A stretch of DNA of 64,000 bases from Vulpes vulpes (Eukaryota; Chordata; Mammalia; Carnivora; Canidae), in contig NC_132781.1 in assembly GCF_048418805.1 (NCBI RefSeq), positions 26,981,771 through 27,045,770 of the forward strand, given 5' to 3'. A program made the position numbers and the translations under genes. Of the stretch, positions 52,119 to 61,800 are shown one piece after another. The notes beneath the pieces were generated by a model, which had not been told where the DNA came from, ran no database searches, and saw only the letters and a program-made list of their open reading frames with translations. Position 1 is the first letter of the stretch; each line of letters begins with the position of its first letter.

Positions 52119-52249
52119 AGGCAACCTTGACTAGTGAATCAGAGTTCAGATTTCTGACCTCCAGAACTTTGAGAGGGTAAATCTATGTTGTTTTAGGCCA
52201 TTAAATTTGTGACAGTTTGTTATAGCAGCAGTAGGACACTAATATGGTC

Positions 52250-52375
52250 ATATTTTTATATTCCCCATTTTTACAAACAAAGAAGCTCAGTGTGGTTGGG
52301 TAACTTTCCCAAGGACACACAGCTAGTAAGAGATGGAAAAGAGCTTTGGTTCCAAGACTGTCAGACTCAGAACTA
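52250..52375 (-). mobile_element. MIR
   Basis: CCCCATTTTTACAAACAAAG, AAGCTCAGTGTGGTTGGGTA, ACTTTCCCAAGGACACACAG, CTAGTAAGAGATGG. Confidence 0.85.
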
Positions 52376-53044
52376 CTGTGGGAAAGTATCCTACTATCTG
52401 ATTCTACTGCCTGAGGAATCTTCTTTCATAAGCACATCAAAAGCTCAATCTGTGTACAGCAGGTTAATGCAGGCTACCTGGAGCCAAAAAATAGGGGGGA
52501 TGACCTCTCGATATCCTTCCTTTCAACATTTCCAGGAAGTGTCTATTTGCCAACTGTACAGAAGTGCATGTAACCTCTGGTGGCCCCAGTGGCTGGGCCC
52601 TCCCAGCTAGTTTGGCATCTGGGTCTCTTAGGTGCCTGCTTCTTTGAGGATGCAGGAGTAGGTCTGATTTATTACGGTGCCTTCCCCAATTTCATGCCAA
52701 ATGATTCAATTACAGTCACCCTCAGCACTCAGGAGAGGTTTCCTGCTGGCTCACAAAGATGAGCCCCGGGTGGCCTGGAGCATGTAGGAAAATTTCACCT
52801 TATTATTTATTGGAGGGGAAAGTGGCATTTCTCCCACTTTGGAGCAGGTTAGTTAATCACCGCATATGGGAGAGGAGGTAGGAAAAATCTCCCCGTTTCC
52901 AAAGCAAAGCCAGATTTTAATGAGGAAATATGGCAATGTTTTTACTTAATAGTCCCTGGCCACCACATTCTTCTCAGCTCAGGGTTACCCCTGCTGCACT
53001 GAAAGGGATGAATGCTTATTGGCTTCTCACTAACCTAAAAACAA
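52376..53044. other. Single-copy DNA
   Basis: A 133-residue frame (52209-52610, plus) starts inside LTR/MIR sequence and is not a gene. Nothing else recognised. Confidence 0.4.
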
Positions 53045-53265
53045 TGGTTTCCATTTAGAAAGCACTTACTATGTGTCAGGCTCGGTGCTAGGCAATTTAT
53101 AAGTAATCCTTAACCTGAGCCTGCAGAGTAAATATTATAAGTTCATCTCATAAACTGGGAAGCCAAGGCTCAGATAAATGAAGGAATCTGCCCAACAGCA
53201 CCCAACAGGTCAGCTAGGATTCAAATGTAGGTTTTCCCTAAACTTGAGTGTTCTTTCCAGAAGTA
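53045..53265 (-). mobile_element. MIR, nearly full
   Basis: GAAAGCACTTACTATGTGTC, AGGCTCGGTGCTAGGCAATT, TAAACTGGGAAGCCAAGGCT, CAGATAAATGAAGGAATCTG, GTCAGCTAGGATTCAAATGT. Confidence 0.87.
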
Positions 53266-53289
53266 TTGGCATTTTTTTTTTTCAATCTG

Positions 53290-53578
53290 GGTATTTTAAT
53301 GCTTGCTTCTCTGCAGCCTCCAGGTCTCAGATGTCACTTCCTTCATGTAGTCTGACTGCTCAAGTCCAGGTCCTCCTTGGACTACTGGGTGCTCATCCAC
53401 TTGGTGCTATATTTTATGCTGTATTATAATTGTTTTCTTGTTATCTGTGTCCCCACTATATCACAGACCCTTGAAAGCAAAGCCTTTGTCTTTTCCACCA
53501 TTGTACTCCAAGTGCCCAGCACAGAGCAGGCACTCAATAATTGCTTGTTGACTATATGAAGGAATGAATGGCACACAC
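53290..53578 (+). mobile_element. L2 3' end
   Basis: GGTCTCAGATGTCACTTCCT, ACAGACCCTTGAAAGCAAAG, CATTGTACTCCAAGTGCCCA, GCACAGAGCAGGCACTCAAT, AATTGCTTGTTGACTATATG. One of the best L2 matches in the window. Confidence 0.9.
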
Positions 53579-53681
53579 GCTTACATAAAAGCTGTCAAGT
53601 GAACTTTAGATATCATTCAGGGAAGACACCATAATTTGCAAGGTGCATTAAAATGTTATCACTTTAAGAATGTATAGAACT

Positions 53682-53803
53682 TGGGTGCCTGGTGGCTCAG
53701 TCTGTTAAGCATCTGACTCTTGATCTCAGCTCAGGTCTTGATCTCCAGGCAATGAGTTCAGTCTCTGTAGTCCCAGCATGGAGCCTACTTAAAAAATTTA
53801 AAA
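53682..53803 (+). mobile_element. Old, short SINEC with TSD
   Basis: TGGGTGCCTGGTGGCTCAG, GTTAAGCATCTGACTCTTGA, CAGCATGGAGCCTACTTAAA; no CT-rich body. AATGTATAGAACT on the left and AATGAATGGAACT on the right. Confidence 0.9.
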
Positions 53804-53930
53804 ATGAATGGAACTCATAAAAGGTGATACAAATGACTCATTATGATGAGATTATTGGAACAACTTTTTGGTGTTCAGCTAAACCTTAGAAGACTTAGGG
53901 AATCACTTGCAAGAAAATTTCCCAATTTTT

Positions 53931-54078
53931 AAAAAAGATTTTATTTATTCATGAGAGACAGAGACATAGGCAGAGGGAGAAGCAGGCTTCCTCCCTGCGG
54001 GAGCACAAGACCCTGGGATCACAACCTGAGCCCAGGGCTGACATTGGCTCAACCACTGAGCCACCCAGGTGCCCTAAT
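53931..54078 (-). mobile_element. SINEC at a site with three repeats
   Basis: Antisense SINEC AAAAAAGATTTTATTTATTC to GAGCCACCCAGGTGCCC. AATTTCCCAATTTTT lies at 53916-53930, an AATTTCCCAG plus T-run copy at 54079-54098, and AATTTCCCAATTTTT again at 54099-54113. Confidence 0.9.
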
Positions 54079-54284
54079 AATTTCCCAGTTTTTTTTTTAA
54101 TTTCCCAATTTTTGATGGAAATTTATCAGATTGGTTTCCTTAGCACCAACATTCCCTACAGACTGGCATAAAAAGGCTGTAAAAAAAAAAATCAGTTTGT
54201 TCCCAGAATATATTTGGACTTTTGTTTTCAAAGCAACCTTTCGGATGTGCTCATCTTATTCAGTCACTCCATTTCTGGCTCAAA

Positions 54285-54422
54285 ATTTACTCCTCTGTTT
54301 GCATTTGGAAACAAGCACATTAAGGGCAGGGTTCTGTCTTGATCTCTGCCATGGACCCTAGGCACCTAGGACAGTGTTTAGCTTAGCTGAGGCTCTCAGT
54401 TCATATTTGTTGCCTAACTAAT
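54285..54422 (+). mobile_element. L2 3' fragment
   Basis: AAGGGCAGGGTTCTGTCTTG, CCATGGACCCTAGGCACCTA, GGACAGTGTTTAGCTTAGC, TTCATATTTGTTGCC. Confidence 0.7.
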
Positions 54423-54789
54423 GGGCTCCTCCTATTCAATATAGTGAAAGTGTCAGAGAAGGGGAAAAGGTCACATGCAGGAGCAGCAGTGGATGACAGG
54501 TGGGAACTTGTCAGAATCTCCTTCCTTAATGTAATGGGGGGTGCTGGCTGCTTGCTCTGTCTGCTACTCCCAGCCTACCCAGCCAAGGTGGAATCATCCA
54601 CTGACTGTGGGCCATACTCCTTTATACCAAACCAGTCCTGAATGCCAGAGAATGTTCTAGGCAATCACTCAAGTCTTCCCTCATTGTTCATTTTTGCCAT
54701 TGACCTCTTCCTTTCATTTTGTTTCCTGGTGCCAAACTCCTTGACATGGCCACAAGCTCTGGGCCTCAGCTTTATCCTGGACTGTGGTC
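54423..54789. other. Single-copy DNA
   Basis: Nothing recognised. Confidence 0.35.
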
Positions 54790-55025
54790 ATTCATTGGAG
54801 CCAGAGTGCTTGGGTTGAATTTAAGCTTGACCTACTGTCCAGTTGTGAGGCTTTGGGTAAATTCCTTAACCTCTCTGCTCTCCAGTTTCCTTATTACTAA
54901 AATTAGGATAATAGCTGTACCCCTCAGAGGGCTCTCAAGAGGAGTAAATGAGTTAATATTTGTAAAGTGCTTAGACCAGCACCCAACACACGAGAGGCAT
55001 TAAATCCCTGTTTGCTGTTATTATA
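54790..55025 (+). mobile_element. MIR, nearly full
   Basis: GGAGCCAGAGTGCTTGGGTT, GTGAGGCTTTGGGTAAATTC, CTTAACCTCTCTGCTCTCCA, GAGTAAATGAGTTAATATTT, GTAAAGTGCTTAGACCAGCA. Confidence 0.92.
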
Positions 55026-56530
55026 ATCCCTATTACTATCATTATAATGATGTCCTTCTTGGGCTCTCAATGGGCTGTCAGGGGAAGGCAGGTAGAGTAC
55101 CAGCACAGGAGGGAACCCTTGCTAATATCCATGACATCTGCAGAGGTGTGATGATGCAGACTATTGCCGGAAGAAAATTCTAACCCACAGCCAACCACGA
55201 AGAACACACAGAGGGTAAAAGCTATTTCTTTGCTGCTGCTTTGGATCACTTCCCAGTCCATACCAAAATCTCTGTTGCCCCGTCCCTGGAAGGCTTTTCT
55301 CTCTCTGATGGCTCCCTTTCTTCTGCACTTCCATTCTGGGATCCTCCTGGTCTTTTTAGGCTCTCACTTCTCCCCCACAGAGTCCTGACTCCATCCTCTC
55401 CTCCTCCATCCTTTTCACAGCCCCAGCCCTGGTCCTCTAGGTCTGCTGAGTTGTCACAGTGAAGACCAAAGACATGTAGTTTGCCATTAGAAATACCCTC
55501 TTATGGGAGAACCAAGGGGCATCATTATTGTAGCAAAGTGCCTCTTTTTCTGCCTTACCAAGTTACCTGCACTCAGGAAAGGGTGAGCGTGGGCAGAAGA
55601 GCATGAGGGAGCAGGGAAGGCGACCACTTCCCATCTCACAGAGCTCAGGGAGAGTGCCTTTTCTGGGGGTGGCCGTGAGGGTGTGGGCTTTAGCCTGGAG
55701 ACAGTGAATCGCTTGGGATCAAGCTGCACCCTGGAGTTTCATTTCAAACCATGCAGCTGGAGCCTGACTCTGCTACTAACAACCACCTGCTCTCATCACC
55801 ATGCAGACCTTGATGGAAAGAGGCATTAATTTACAAGAAGGGCACCGAGTAGCAGACGTGTGTCAATATGCAACTTTTCACCCAGGAGAGGAAATAAATC
55901 TCATTTTGGAATTGATGTCATGATTGACTTTGGAGCATATAAACTTGTTATGTAATTGATCTCTGAGCAAAGTGGGCATGTGACGAGCAGGTACAGGTTG
56001 TACGTTTGACATTTTGTTCCCTGCCTCGCTTCCCTACTTCAGCCTCTTTCTCCATTTCCCAGAGATGGCTGGCCTGGACCAATGAGAACAGATCTGTTTT
56101 TTAGTTTTCATGATAGCCTGGGGGAAGGCATACCAAAGTAACCTTACTCCCCAGCCTACTGTTGGACCTGGTGTTCTGGCGACAAAGTTATGCCCGAGGT
56201 CTGCATCCTGCATGCTGTGTCCTGGTCAGTTTCCATTAGTTTCAAATGGCCCAGGCAATAAACAGCAGTAGGTCTGAGCACTGGAAAGGCTGTAGTGGTT
56301 GTCTGGTGGTCTGTCCATCCCTAGACAGACCCAGCACCCACCACCATTGTGCCCCCTCCCCTCTGCTTATGGCCTCCCTTACTTCTACCTTCCCATCTCC
56401 CTTCTCCATTAGACCAGCGAGCGGTGATGGAAAACTTGGGTCCCTGTGATGGGAGCATGGTGTTAGCTGTGAAGAGAAGCATACCACTAAATTTTAGGAG
56501 TCTGAATACTCTGGCTTTGAAGCTTGGTCT
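55026..56530. other. Repeat-poor block, possibly conserved in part
   Basis: No firm repeat in 1.5 kb. About 55840-55990 (GTCAATATGCAACTTTTCAC, GAAATAAATCTCATTTTGGA, ATTGATGTCATGATTGACTT) has the look of conserved non-coding DNA. No exon supported. Confidence 0.4.
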
Positions 56531-56577
56531 GATTTATTTATGGGCTGGCCTCTGTCACCCGGAGTACAGCATTATAT
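56531..56577 (+). repeat. Source-like copy of a 46-bp duplicated segment
   Basis: GATTTATTTATGGGCTGGCC, then TCTGTCACCCGGAGTACAGC, then ATTATAT. A near-identical copy is at 57728-57773 (four substitutions and one missing T by eye). Confidence 0.85.
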
Positions 56578-56721
56578 CAGCCAGCGTGTTGAAGGTGCCC
56601 CCAGTGGTTTATGGCTGTGATAATGGAGTTGTTACGGGCCCTGGTGAGCTGAAATTTATCAAGGCCCAGATTCTTCCCGGTGTAGCTGGCTCTGAGATGT
56701 CCCTTAACCTCTGTTCATGAC

Positions 56722-56806
56722 AATAACAGTAATAGTAATAAATAATAATACCGTAGAAGAAGTAATCATGGTGATGATGATGGTGATAATAATTATAATA
56801 ATAAAA
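56722..56806. repeat. ATA/GAT-rich low-complexity tract
   Basis: Imperfect trinucleotide runs: AATAATAATA, GATGATGATGGTGATAATAA, TAATAATAAAA. Confidence 0.85.
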
Positions 56807-57010
56807 TAGCTCATGCCTACCAAGCCATTACTATGTGCCTGGCACATATGTTATCATTTATACACTATTTTATGCTCCTCAAACTGTCTTTAAGGTTGAC
56901 ATTATTCAATAATTAATTTACAGGTGATGAACGTTGAGGTTAAGCAGTGTCCCCAAGGCTACAGAGTTGGTAGGATTTGAGCTGGGAAGTCAAATCCACT
57001 TTGAATCCAG
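56800..57010 (-). mobile_element. MIR
   Basis: CCATTACTATGTGCCTGGCA, TTTACAGGTGATGAACGTTG, AGGTTAAGCAGTGTCCCCAA, GGATTTGAGCTGGGAAGTCA. Confidence 0.87.
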
Positions 57011-57012
57011 TG

Positions 57013-57162
57013 TTTTTTATTTTGTTATTTTTAATAAATAAATTAATTAATTAATGCCCAGCATGGAGTCCAACATGGGTCTTGAACTCACCACCCTGAA
57101 ATCAAGACCTGAGCTGAGATCAGGAGTTGGATGCTTAACTGACTGAGTCACCCAGGCACCCC
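57013..57162 (-). mobile_element. Old, short SINEC
   Basis: TTTTTTATTTTGTTATTTTT, GCCCAGCATGGAGTCCAAC, GGGTCTTGAACTCACCACCC, TGACTGAGTCACCCAGGCAC: antisense of the oldest SINEC type. Confidence 0.88.
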
Positions 57163-57644
57163 TAATTTTAAAAATTTTTTATAGGTGTTATTCTGAGTGC
57201 TGTCTTTGCTCCCTTGACTAAAAGGGAGATAAACAAAGATTACCAAAGTGAGAATAAACACTACTTTTTGACAGCAACAGAGTCAGTCACCACTACCGCT
57301 TGGATTTGGCACTGCTTCCTTAGCCACAGTAATTTCTAATTTGAATTTTGTGTGCTCTGGTAGCAGGGAGGGGTGTGTTCCAGTTAAGGGACTAGAACAT
57401 TCTGGTTACAAAAAGAAGAATGATGTCCTCCATGAGAAAGAGGCATTTTGGCGTTCTGAGTTATAGCTAGTTCATTGTGGGCTTGGTTACTGGGAGTCTG
57501 TCCAGTGACTCATCGGCTCTTGGTCCTGCATGCTGAGGGCCAGACCCAGGGATGTGGTGCTGAGGCTGAGAACCAATCTGGCCAGAACTGGTCAGCTGGC
57601 CTTTCCCTGGCAGCATCTCTCCTTGGGAGAGAGTGTGATCTGCT
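57163..57644. other. Single-copy DNA
   Basis: Nothing recognised. Confidence 0.35.
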
Positions 57645-57885
57645 GGAAAGAGCTTGAACTTGGAAGTGGTTGGAGCTGTAGTAGAAACCTAGCTCTGTCA
57701 TTTCTTAGCATCTCAGTGTGATGAGATGATTATTTATGGGCTGGCACCTGTCACCGAGAGTACAGCATTATATTACCTGAGACTTGCCTTTCTCATCTGA
57801 AAAGTGGGCATGAGAACACATCTTTGAGTTCCTCTGGGGATTAAATCAAATATGGAATGTAGGATTTGTAGTCCCTGGTTGGCAC
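57645..57885 (+). mobile_element. MIR with a foreign insert
   Basis: GAAAGAGCTTGAACTTGGAA, ACCTAGCTCTGTCATTTCTT, then the 46-bp segment at 57728-57773, then TTGCCTTTCTCATCTGAAAA, GTGGGCATGAGAACACATC, GGGGATTAAATCAAATATGG. Confidence 0.78.
57728..57773 (+). repeat. Copy of the 46-bp segment, inside a MIR
   Basis: GATTATTTATGGGCTGGCAC, then CTGTCACCGAGAGTACAGCA, then TTATATT. It replaces or interrupts the MIR core and matches 56531-56577, about 1.2 kb upstream, in the same orientation. Confidence 0.85.
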
Positions 57886-58109
57886 CTGATAGTGTTTGGT
57901 TAGTTCCCTGTTCCTTGTTTATCTGCAGCATTGGAGGGGTGGGGGTGGGGGTTGCATAACAGACAACAGCATCCCTGTTCTCCCTTGTCTTGGATCCAGA
58001 GCGTCTAAATGCCTTGCTCACGTTGACATGATAAAACCAGAACACAGTTCAGGTCTCCTGGTTGCCTGCTGTGATTTCCACTCCAATATGGCCTTGGATC
58101 AGCCTGGAG

Positions 58110-58315
58110 CAGGTGTTGGCAACCTATGGCCCCAGGGTCAAATAGGGTCCATTGCTTGTTTTTGTAAGTAAAATTTATAGGAAAATGTCCATATTTGTTC
58201 ATTTCATTCATTTCCATATTGTCTCTAGCTAACAGCAGAGTTGAGCTCGAATGGCCCATAAATGTACAATTTCTACTATCTGGTCCTTTGTAGAGAAAGT
58301 TCGTTGATTTGTGGA
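58110..58315 (+). mobile_element. Old hAT-like MITE
   Basis: GGTGTTGGCAACCTATGGCC, CATTGCTTGTTTTTGTAAGT, AACAGCAGAGTTGAGCTCG, TACTATCTGGTCCTTTGTAG, GAAAGTTCGTTGATTTGTGG follow the 'caggggttggcaaactatggccc ... ctggccctttacagaaaaagtttgc' pattern. Confidence 0.8.
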
Positions 58316-58789
58316 ATAGAATGTCACTGCCTGCTTAGGTGGGAGGGATTTCAGAGTGGGGAATCGCAGAATCAGGAAGGTGGGGAACCCCTCAAAAGGT
58401 TGAAGAAAAGGAGCATTTGGGAGAGAACACTGGCTTTCAAGGAAAGAAGGCGGGAGGGGAGTGAAGGGAGAATATAGACCTTTAGCAGACCTGGCTATAG
58501 CCCCAAAAGACGTGCCAGGAAATATTAGGAAATCGATAAATCTGCCCCCTTTAATTCCTTTGTCTCTATGGGGGATGCGAGGCTGTTTGCAGAGATTATG
58601 AGAAAATATGTGTTGAATGTCTGGCAAAAGGCCAGGTCTCGAGATGGTCCTTCTGCAAGCCTGGCTGGCGACAGGGCTCCTGTCTACTATTTGTCTTCCT
58701 TGCCTCTGGGCTCTGACTTTAGGACCTCGAACTTGATGTTTCTTGGAAATCCATCATCCTCTATAGCCAATAGGTCCCCAAACCCTGTC
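58316..58789. other. Single-copy DNA
   Basis: Nothing recognised. Confidence 0.35.
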
Positions 58790-59320
58790 TACTCTGACTC
58801 CTTAAATATATCTCCAGTCCGTCCCTTCCTTTCCATCTCCACTGCCACAATCCTGGGGCCTCATCAACTCTAACCAGGATTATTGTAATAGTATCTGCCT
58901 GCCCGTCCATCCATCCATCCATCCATCCATCCATCCATCCATCCATCCATTTCACACTGAGTGCCTGCTAATGTGCCATGTACTGAGCTAAACCCTGGGA
59001 TAGAATGCTGAGCATGATACAGTCCTTGTCTTCAAGGCCTCACAGCTAATGGGCATTAATAACTGAATTTCCACTTCTGGCCTCACCTCCACCCAGGTTC
59101 TTCTTCCTCATTTTCAGGGTGCTCTTTTGAAAGCATATGTTTGATTCTGCTATTCCCTAGTTATGACCTTTTGATAATGTCCTGATAATTTGCTTATGGG
59201 ACAAACTCCTCAGTCCTTAGTGAGGCATCTAGGTTTCTTTGCAAACTGATCCCTGGAAATTTATCTTTCTAGACTTTTCCCCCATAAATCTAAATTTTAG
59301 TGAACAACTTCTAATTATGG
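58790..59320 (+). mobile_element. Ancient repeat of uncertain family
   Basis: TTCCATCTCCACTGCCACAA, CAGGATTATTGTAATAGTAT, CTGCCTGCCC, then TCTTTTGAAAGCATATGTTTG and ATAATGTCCTGATAATTTGC follow a mammal-wide pattern ('ccatctccactgccaccac ... ggattattgcaatagcc'). An L2-like piece (58960-59045, GAGTGCCTGCTAATGTGCCA) lies inside. Confidence 0.5.
58905..58950. repeat. (CCAT)n microsatellite
   Basis: Eleven uninterrupted CCAT units; likely length-variable. Confidence 0.97.
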
Positions 59321-59339
59321 TTCAAGCCTGACATGAACT

Positions 59340-59725
59340 TTCATACTGTGTTAGTCAGGGTAAGTAAAGGTAGGCTCTGCAGAGGTAACAAATAAACTTT
59401 GAAAGCTCAGTGCCTTAATGCAGTAAAATTTTATATATTACTTATATACAGTCTAATGTGATGTTCCTGGGCAGCTCTTCACCAAGCCAGGATGAGGAGA
59501 TCCAGGCTCCTTCCATCTCTACAAGTGTCTGCAAGCTCATCCCAGTCACCCAACCAGCAGCAGAGAGGATGAAAGTCCATGGAAGGTACTCAGAAAGTGT
59601 TAGGAGATAGATCTTGCATCACTTTCATTGGCTGGAGCTCAATCATGTGACCTCAGTTAACTGCAGGGGAGACTGGGAAATGTAGTTTAGCTGTGTGCCC
59701 ACGAGGATGAAGAAATGGATTTGAT
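59340..59725 (-). mobile_element. MaLR-like LTR
   Basis: TGTTAGTCAGGGTAAGTAAA, CAGTGCCTTAATGCAGTAAA, TCCAGGCTCCTTCCATCTCT, TTGGCTGGAGCTCAATCATG, GGAGACTGGGAAATGTAGTT: antisense old LTR. Confidence 0.65.
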
Positions 59726-59769
59726 GACTGAGTACATTATCTCTATCATTTAAATCTTGGTGTCTTTTG

Positions 59770-60240
59770 TTCTTAGACTCTCCTTCCTTCTCCTGCTATT
59801 CTGGGCATGTGGGCATCTTCTTATCCTTTGAGGCCTAGCCTCACATCACCCCTCCTGAGGAGCCTTTCCAGGCCCCAGACAGGCCAGATCCATTTCTTTG
59901 CTTCCACAGTACTTTGTCTATTGTTAACATTGATCAGATTTTTTTATGTGTCAGGCCCTGTTCTGAGTTCTTTACATGCATTAACTCTTGTGACCCTCAC
60001 ACAAACTCCATGAAGTAGGTATTAGTATTCTTCTCAATTCAAAGATGAGGAAACTGAGTTTATGGGATCAAGCAAGTGTCTAAGAACTTTATTATAATAT
60101 CACAGTTCACAGTACTGATTCATTTTCCCATCTTTCACTCCTAGGGGACCACGAACAGGCAGGAGCCTGGTTTTATTCATCTTCTATGCTTGAAAATGCT
60201 GTGTCCTCAGCAATTATTTATTGTATGAAGAAATGTTACC
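59770..60240 (+). mobile_element. L2 3' end split by a MIR
   Basis: CTCACATCACCCCTCCTGAG, GAGCCTTTCCAGGCCCCAGA, TTTCTTTGCTTCCACAGTAC lie before the MIR; CAGGAGCCTGGTTTTATTCA and AGCAATTATTTATTGTATGA after it. Confidence 0.78.
59936..60085 (-). mobile_element. MIR inside the L2
   Basis: TTATGTGTCAGGCCCTGTTC, ACTCTTGTGACCCTCACACA, CAAAGATGAGGAAACTGAGT, CAAGCAAGTGTCTAAGAAC. Confidence 0.85.
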
Positions 60241-60689
60241 ATTCAATATGTTAATATATATTGGTGAATTTATTTCATATGGACCCATAATGGGGTATGC
60301 CCAACAAATGTTTATTCCCCTTTGGTTTAAGAACTGAGTCATCAGTCCGTGATGGATGGCTCATTCTTTTAGAAGGCACACATGACCAGCTGGACACTCC
60401 AGTGGTGTTTGCAGATGCTGCAGCGGAAATCTGCTCCTGACACAGCACTTGCTTTGCAAACTGTTCCTGGTCATTGTGGGCTTTGCATGGTGATCTTCAA
60501 ACAGCTGGGCTCCATTGTGATCCATCAGGAGATGCATTTGCTCCTGACCCCAAGACTTGAGACAAATCAGGTGTCACGTGCCTTCAATTTGACCTTTGGA
60601 AAAGCTTTGATTCCATCATGTAATAGGGTAGCTAACAGCATTTTTTTCGGCTCAAAGAACTAGCAGTGCAGTTAAATGGATCCAAATGA
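60241..60689. other. Single-copy DNA
   Basis: A 93-residue frame (60382-60663, plus) shows no recognised family. Confidence 0.35.
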
Positions 60690-61211
60690 ACCAAGCCTGA
60701 ATTATGTGCTAATCCCTGTATGAGGTGTTGATGATGTGAAGATGAGTAAGGTATATGTGGTTCATGAGTTATAAGTGCTCACAGCTTAGAACTGAAGGAG
60801 GAGCTAGAGTATCAGGAGTGCCTACTTAAGAGGGTTGCGTTGAGGAATGAGACAGTGCGGCAGGGGGAAGACAAGGCACAGTGCCTGCTGTCTTAGTAAG
60901 CACTCAATTAACATCAGCTGTTATATGATTATGACTATGTGGTGAGTGTTATCTTGGTGACATGTATGAAATACTTTGGGAGCAGAGTATCCAGTTGTGC
61001 CTGGGGAATTCTAGGAGGCATTCACAGAGGAAGTGAGCTTGGAATAGGGCTCCAGGCGACGAGTAGGATGCTTTTTAGGGAAGACAGTGGTAAGGGTGGG
61101 GATGGGCACTGGAGACTGAGGAAACCAGGGGTACAACATAAATTTTCTTTTTCTCTGAGTACCACAGGTAGAGATGGTAAGGGTAGTGTGGGAGGCACAA
61201 GATGGCTCTCC

Positions 61212-61690
61212 TGCTGCCAAATGCCTGAATCCTAATCTCTGATACAAGTGAATATGTTACCTACATAGTTACCTTTACTTCCCTGTTGCCACAGGGAAGT
61301 AAAGTTGTCAGTGGAATGAAGGCTAGTCAGCTGGCCTTAAAATGGGGAGATTATCCTGGATTCTTCGTGGTGGCTTAGGTGTTATCCTAAGTGTCCTTAA
61401 AAGTGGAGGCAGGAGAGGGAGGTAAAATGATGCAGCTCAAGAAGGATGGAGAGAGGAGCCCTGAGCCAAGGAAGGTATAGGGGGTTTCTGGAAGCTGGAA
61501 AAGGGAAGGAAATGCATTCTTCCCTGAAGTTTCCAGAAATGAACACAGCCCTGCTCACACCTTGCCTTTCCTTCCATGATATCTGTGTCAGACTTCTAGC
61601 TTCTAGAACTGAAAAATAATACATTTGCATTGTTGAGGTCACCAAGGTTGTTGTAATCTGTTACAGTCGCAGTAGGAAAGGAATACAGAT
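61212..61690 (+). mobile_element. MLT1-type LTR
   Basis: GCCTGAATCCTAATCTCTGA, AAATGGGGAGATTATCCTGG, AGTGTCCTTAAAAGTGGAGG, GACTTCTAGCTTCTAGAACT, TAATCTGTTACAGTCGCAGT. Confidence 0.85.
61273..61304. repeat. Perfect 14-bp hairpin
   Basis: CTTTACTTCCCTGT, loop TGCC, ACAGGGAAGTAAAG. All 14 pairs match. It lies where MLT1 relatives have non-palindromic text. Confidence 0.93.
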
Positions 61691-61800
61691 CAGGAAGGCA
61701 GAATGAAGGAGAGAGGTCTGGAAGGTGGGCTGGGCCAGGCTATGCAAGCCTTCGTAGGTTTCCTTCTCTTTTCCTGTAGGACGGAGATTCCAAACAAGTG

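Larger units (their letters stand above)
50717..52123 (-). mobile_element. Carnivore L1, 5'-truncated, with TSD
   Basis: About 1.23 kb of L1 3' end (excluding the SINEC inside). A perfect 9-bp TSD ACCTTGACT lies at 50708-50716 and 52124-52132. It starts with the T-rich tail TTTATTTATTTTTTTATG, then 3' UTR (CATACAGTGTTCTATTAGTT, GTGTGCACTTTAATTCTCAT), then ORF2. Confidence 0.94.
50425..52245 (+). mobile_element. MLT1-type LTR holding an L1
   Basis: First part to 50716: GTTACAGTAGGTTGAATAAT, CCACAACCTAATCCCCGGAA, TTTGCAGATGTGATAAAGTT. Second part from 52124: GATTTCTGACCTCCAGAACT, GTTGTTTTAGGCCATTAAAT, TTTGTTATAGCAGCAGTAGG. The L1 lies between. Confidence 0.93.
60690..61800 (+). mobile_element. 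L2/MIR remains split by an MLT1
   Basis: MIR tail at 60870-60930 (CACAGTGCCTGCTGTCTTAG, AGCACTCAATTAACATC). L2-like text at 60985-61110 and, after the MLT1, GGGCCAGGCTATGCAAGCCT at 61731. Confidence 0.55.

Noticed and set aside
57931..57949. G-rich run that might be a G-quadruplex
   Set aside because: Only three runs of three or more G's, so it does not meet the four-run rule.
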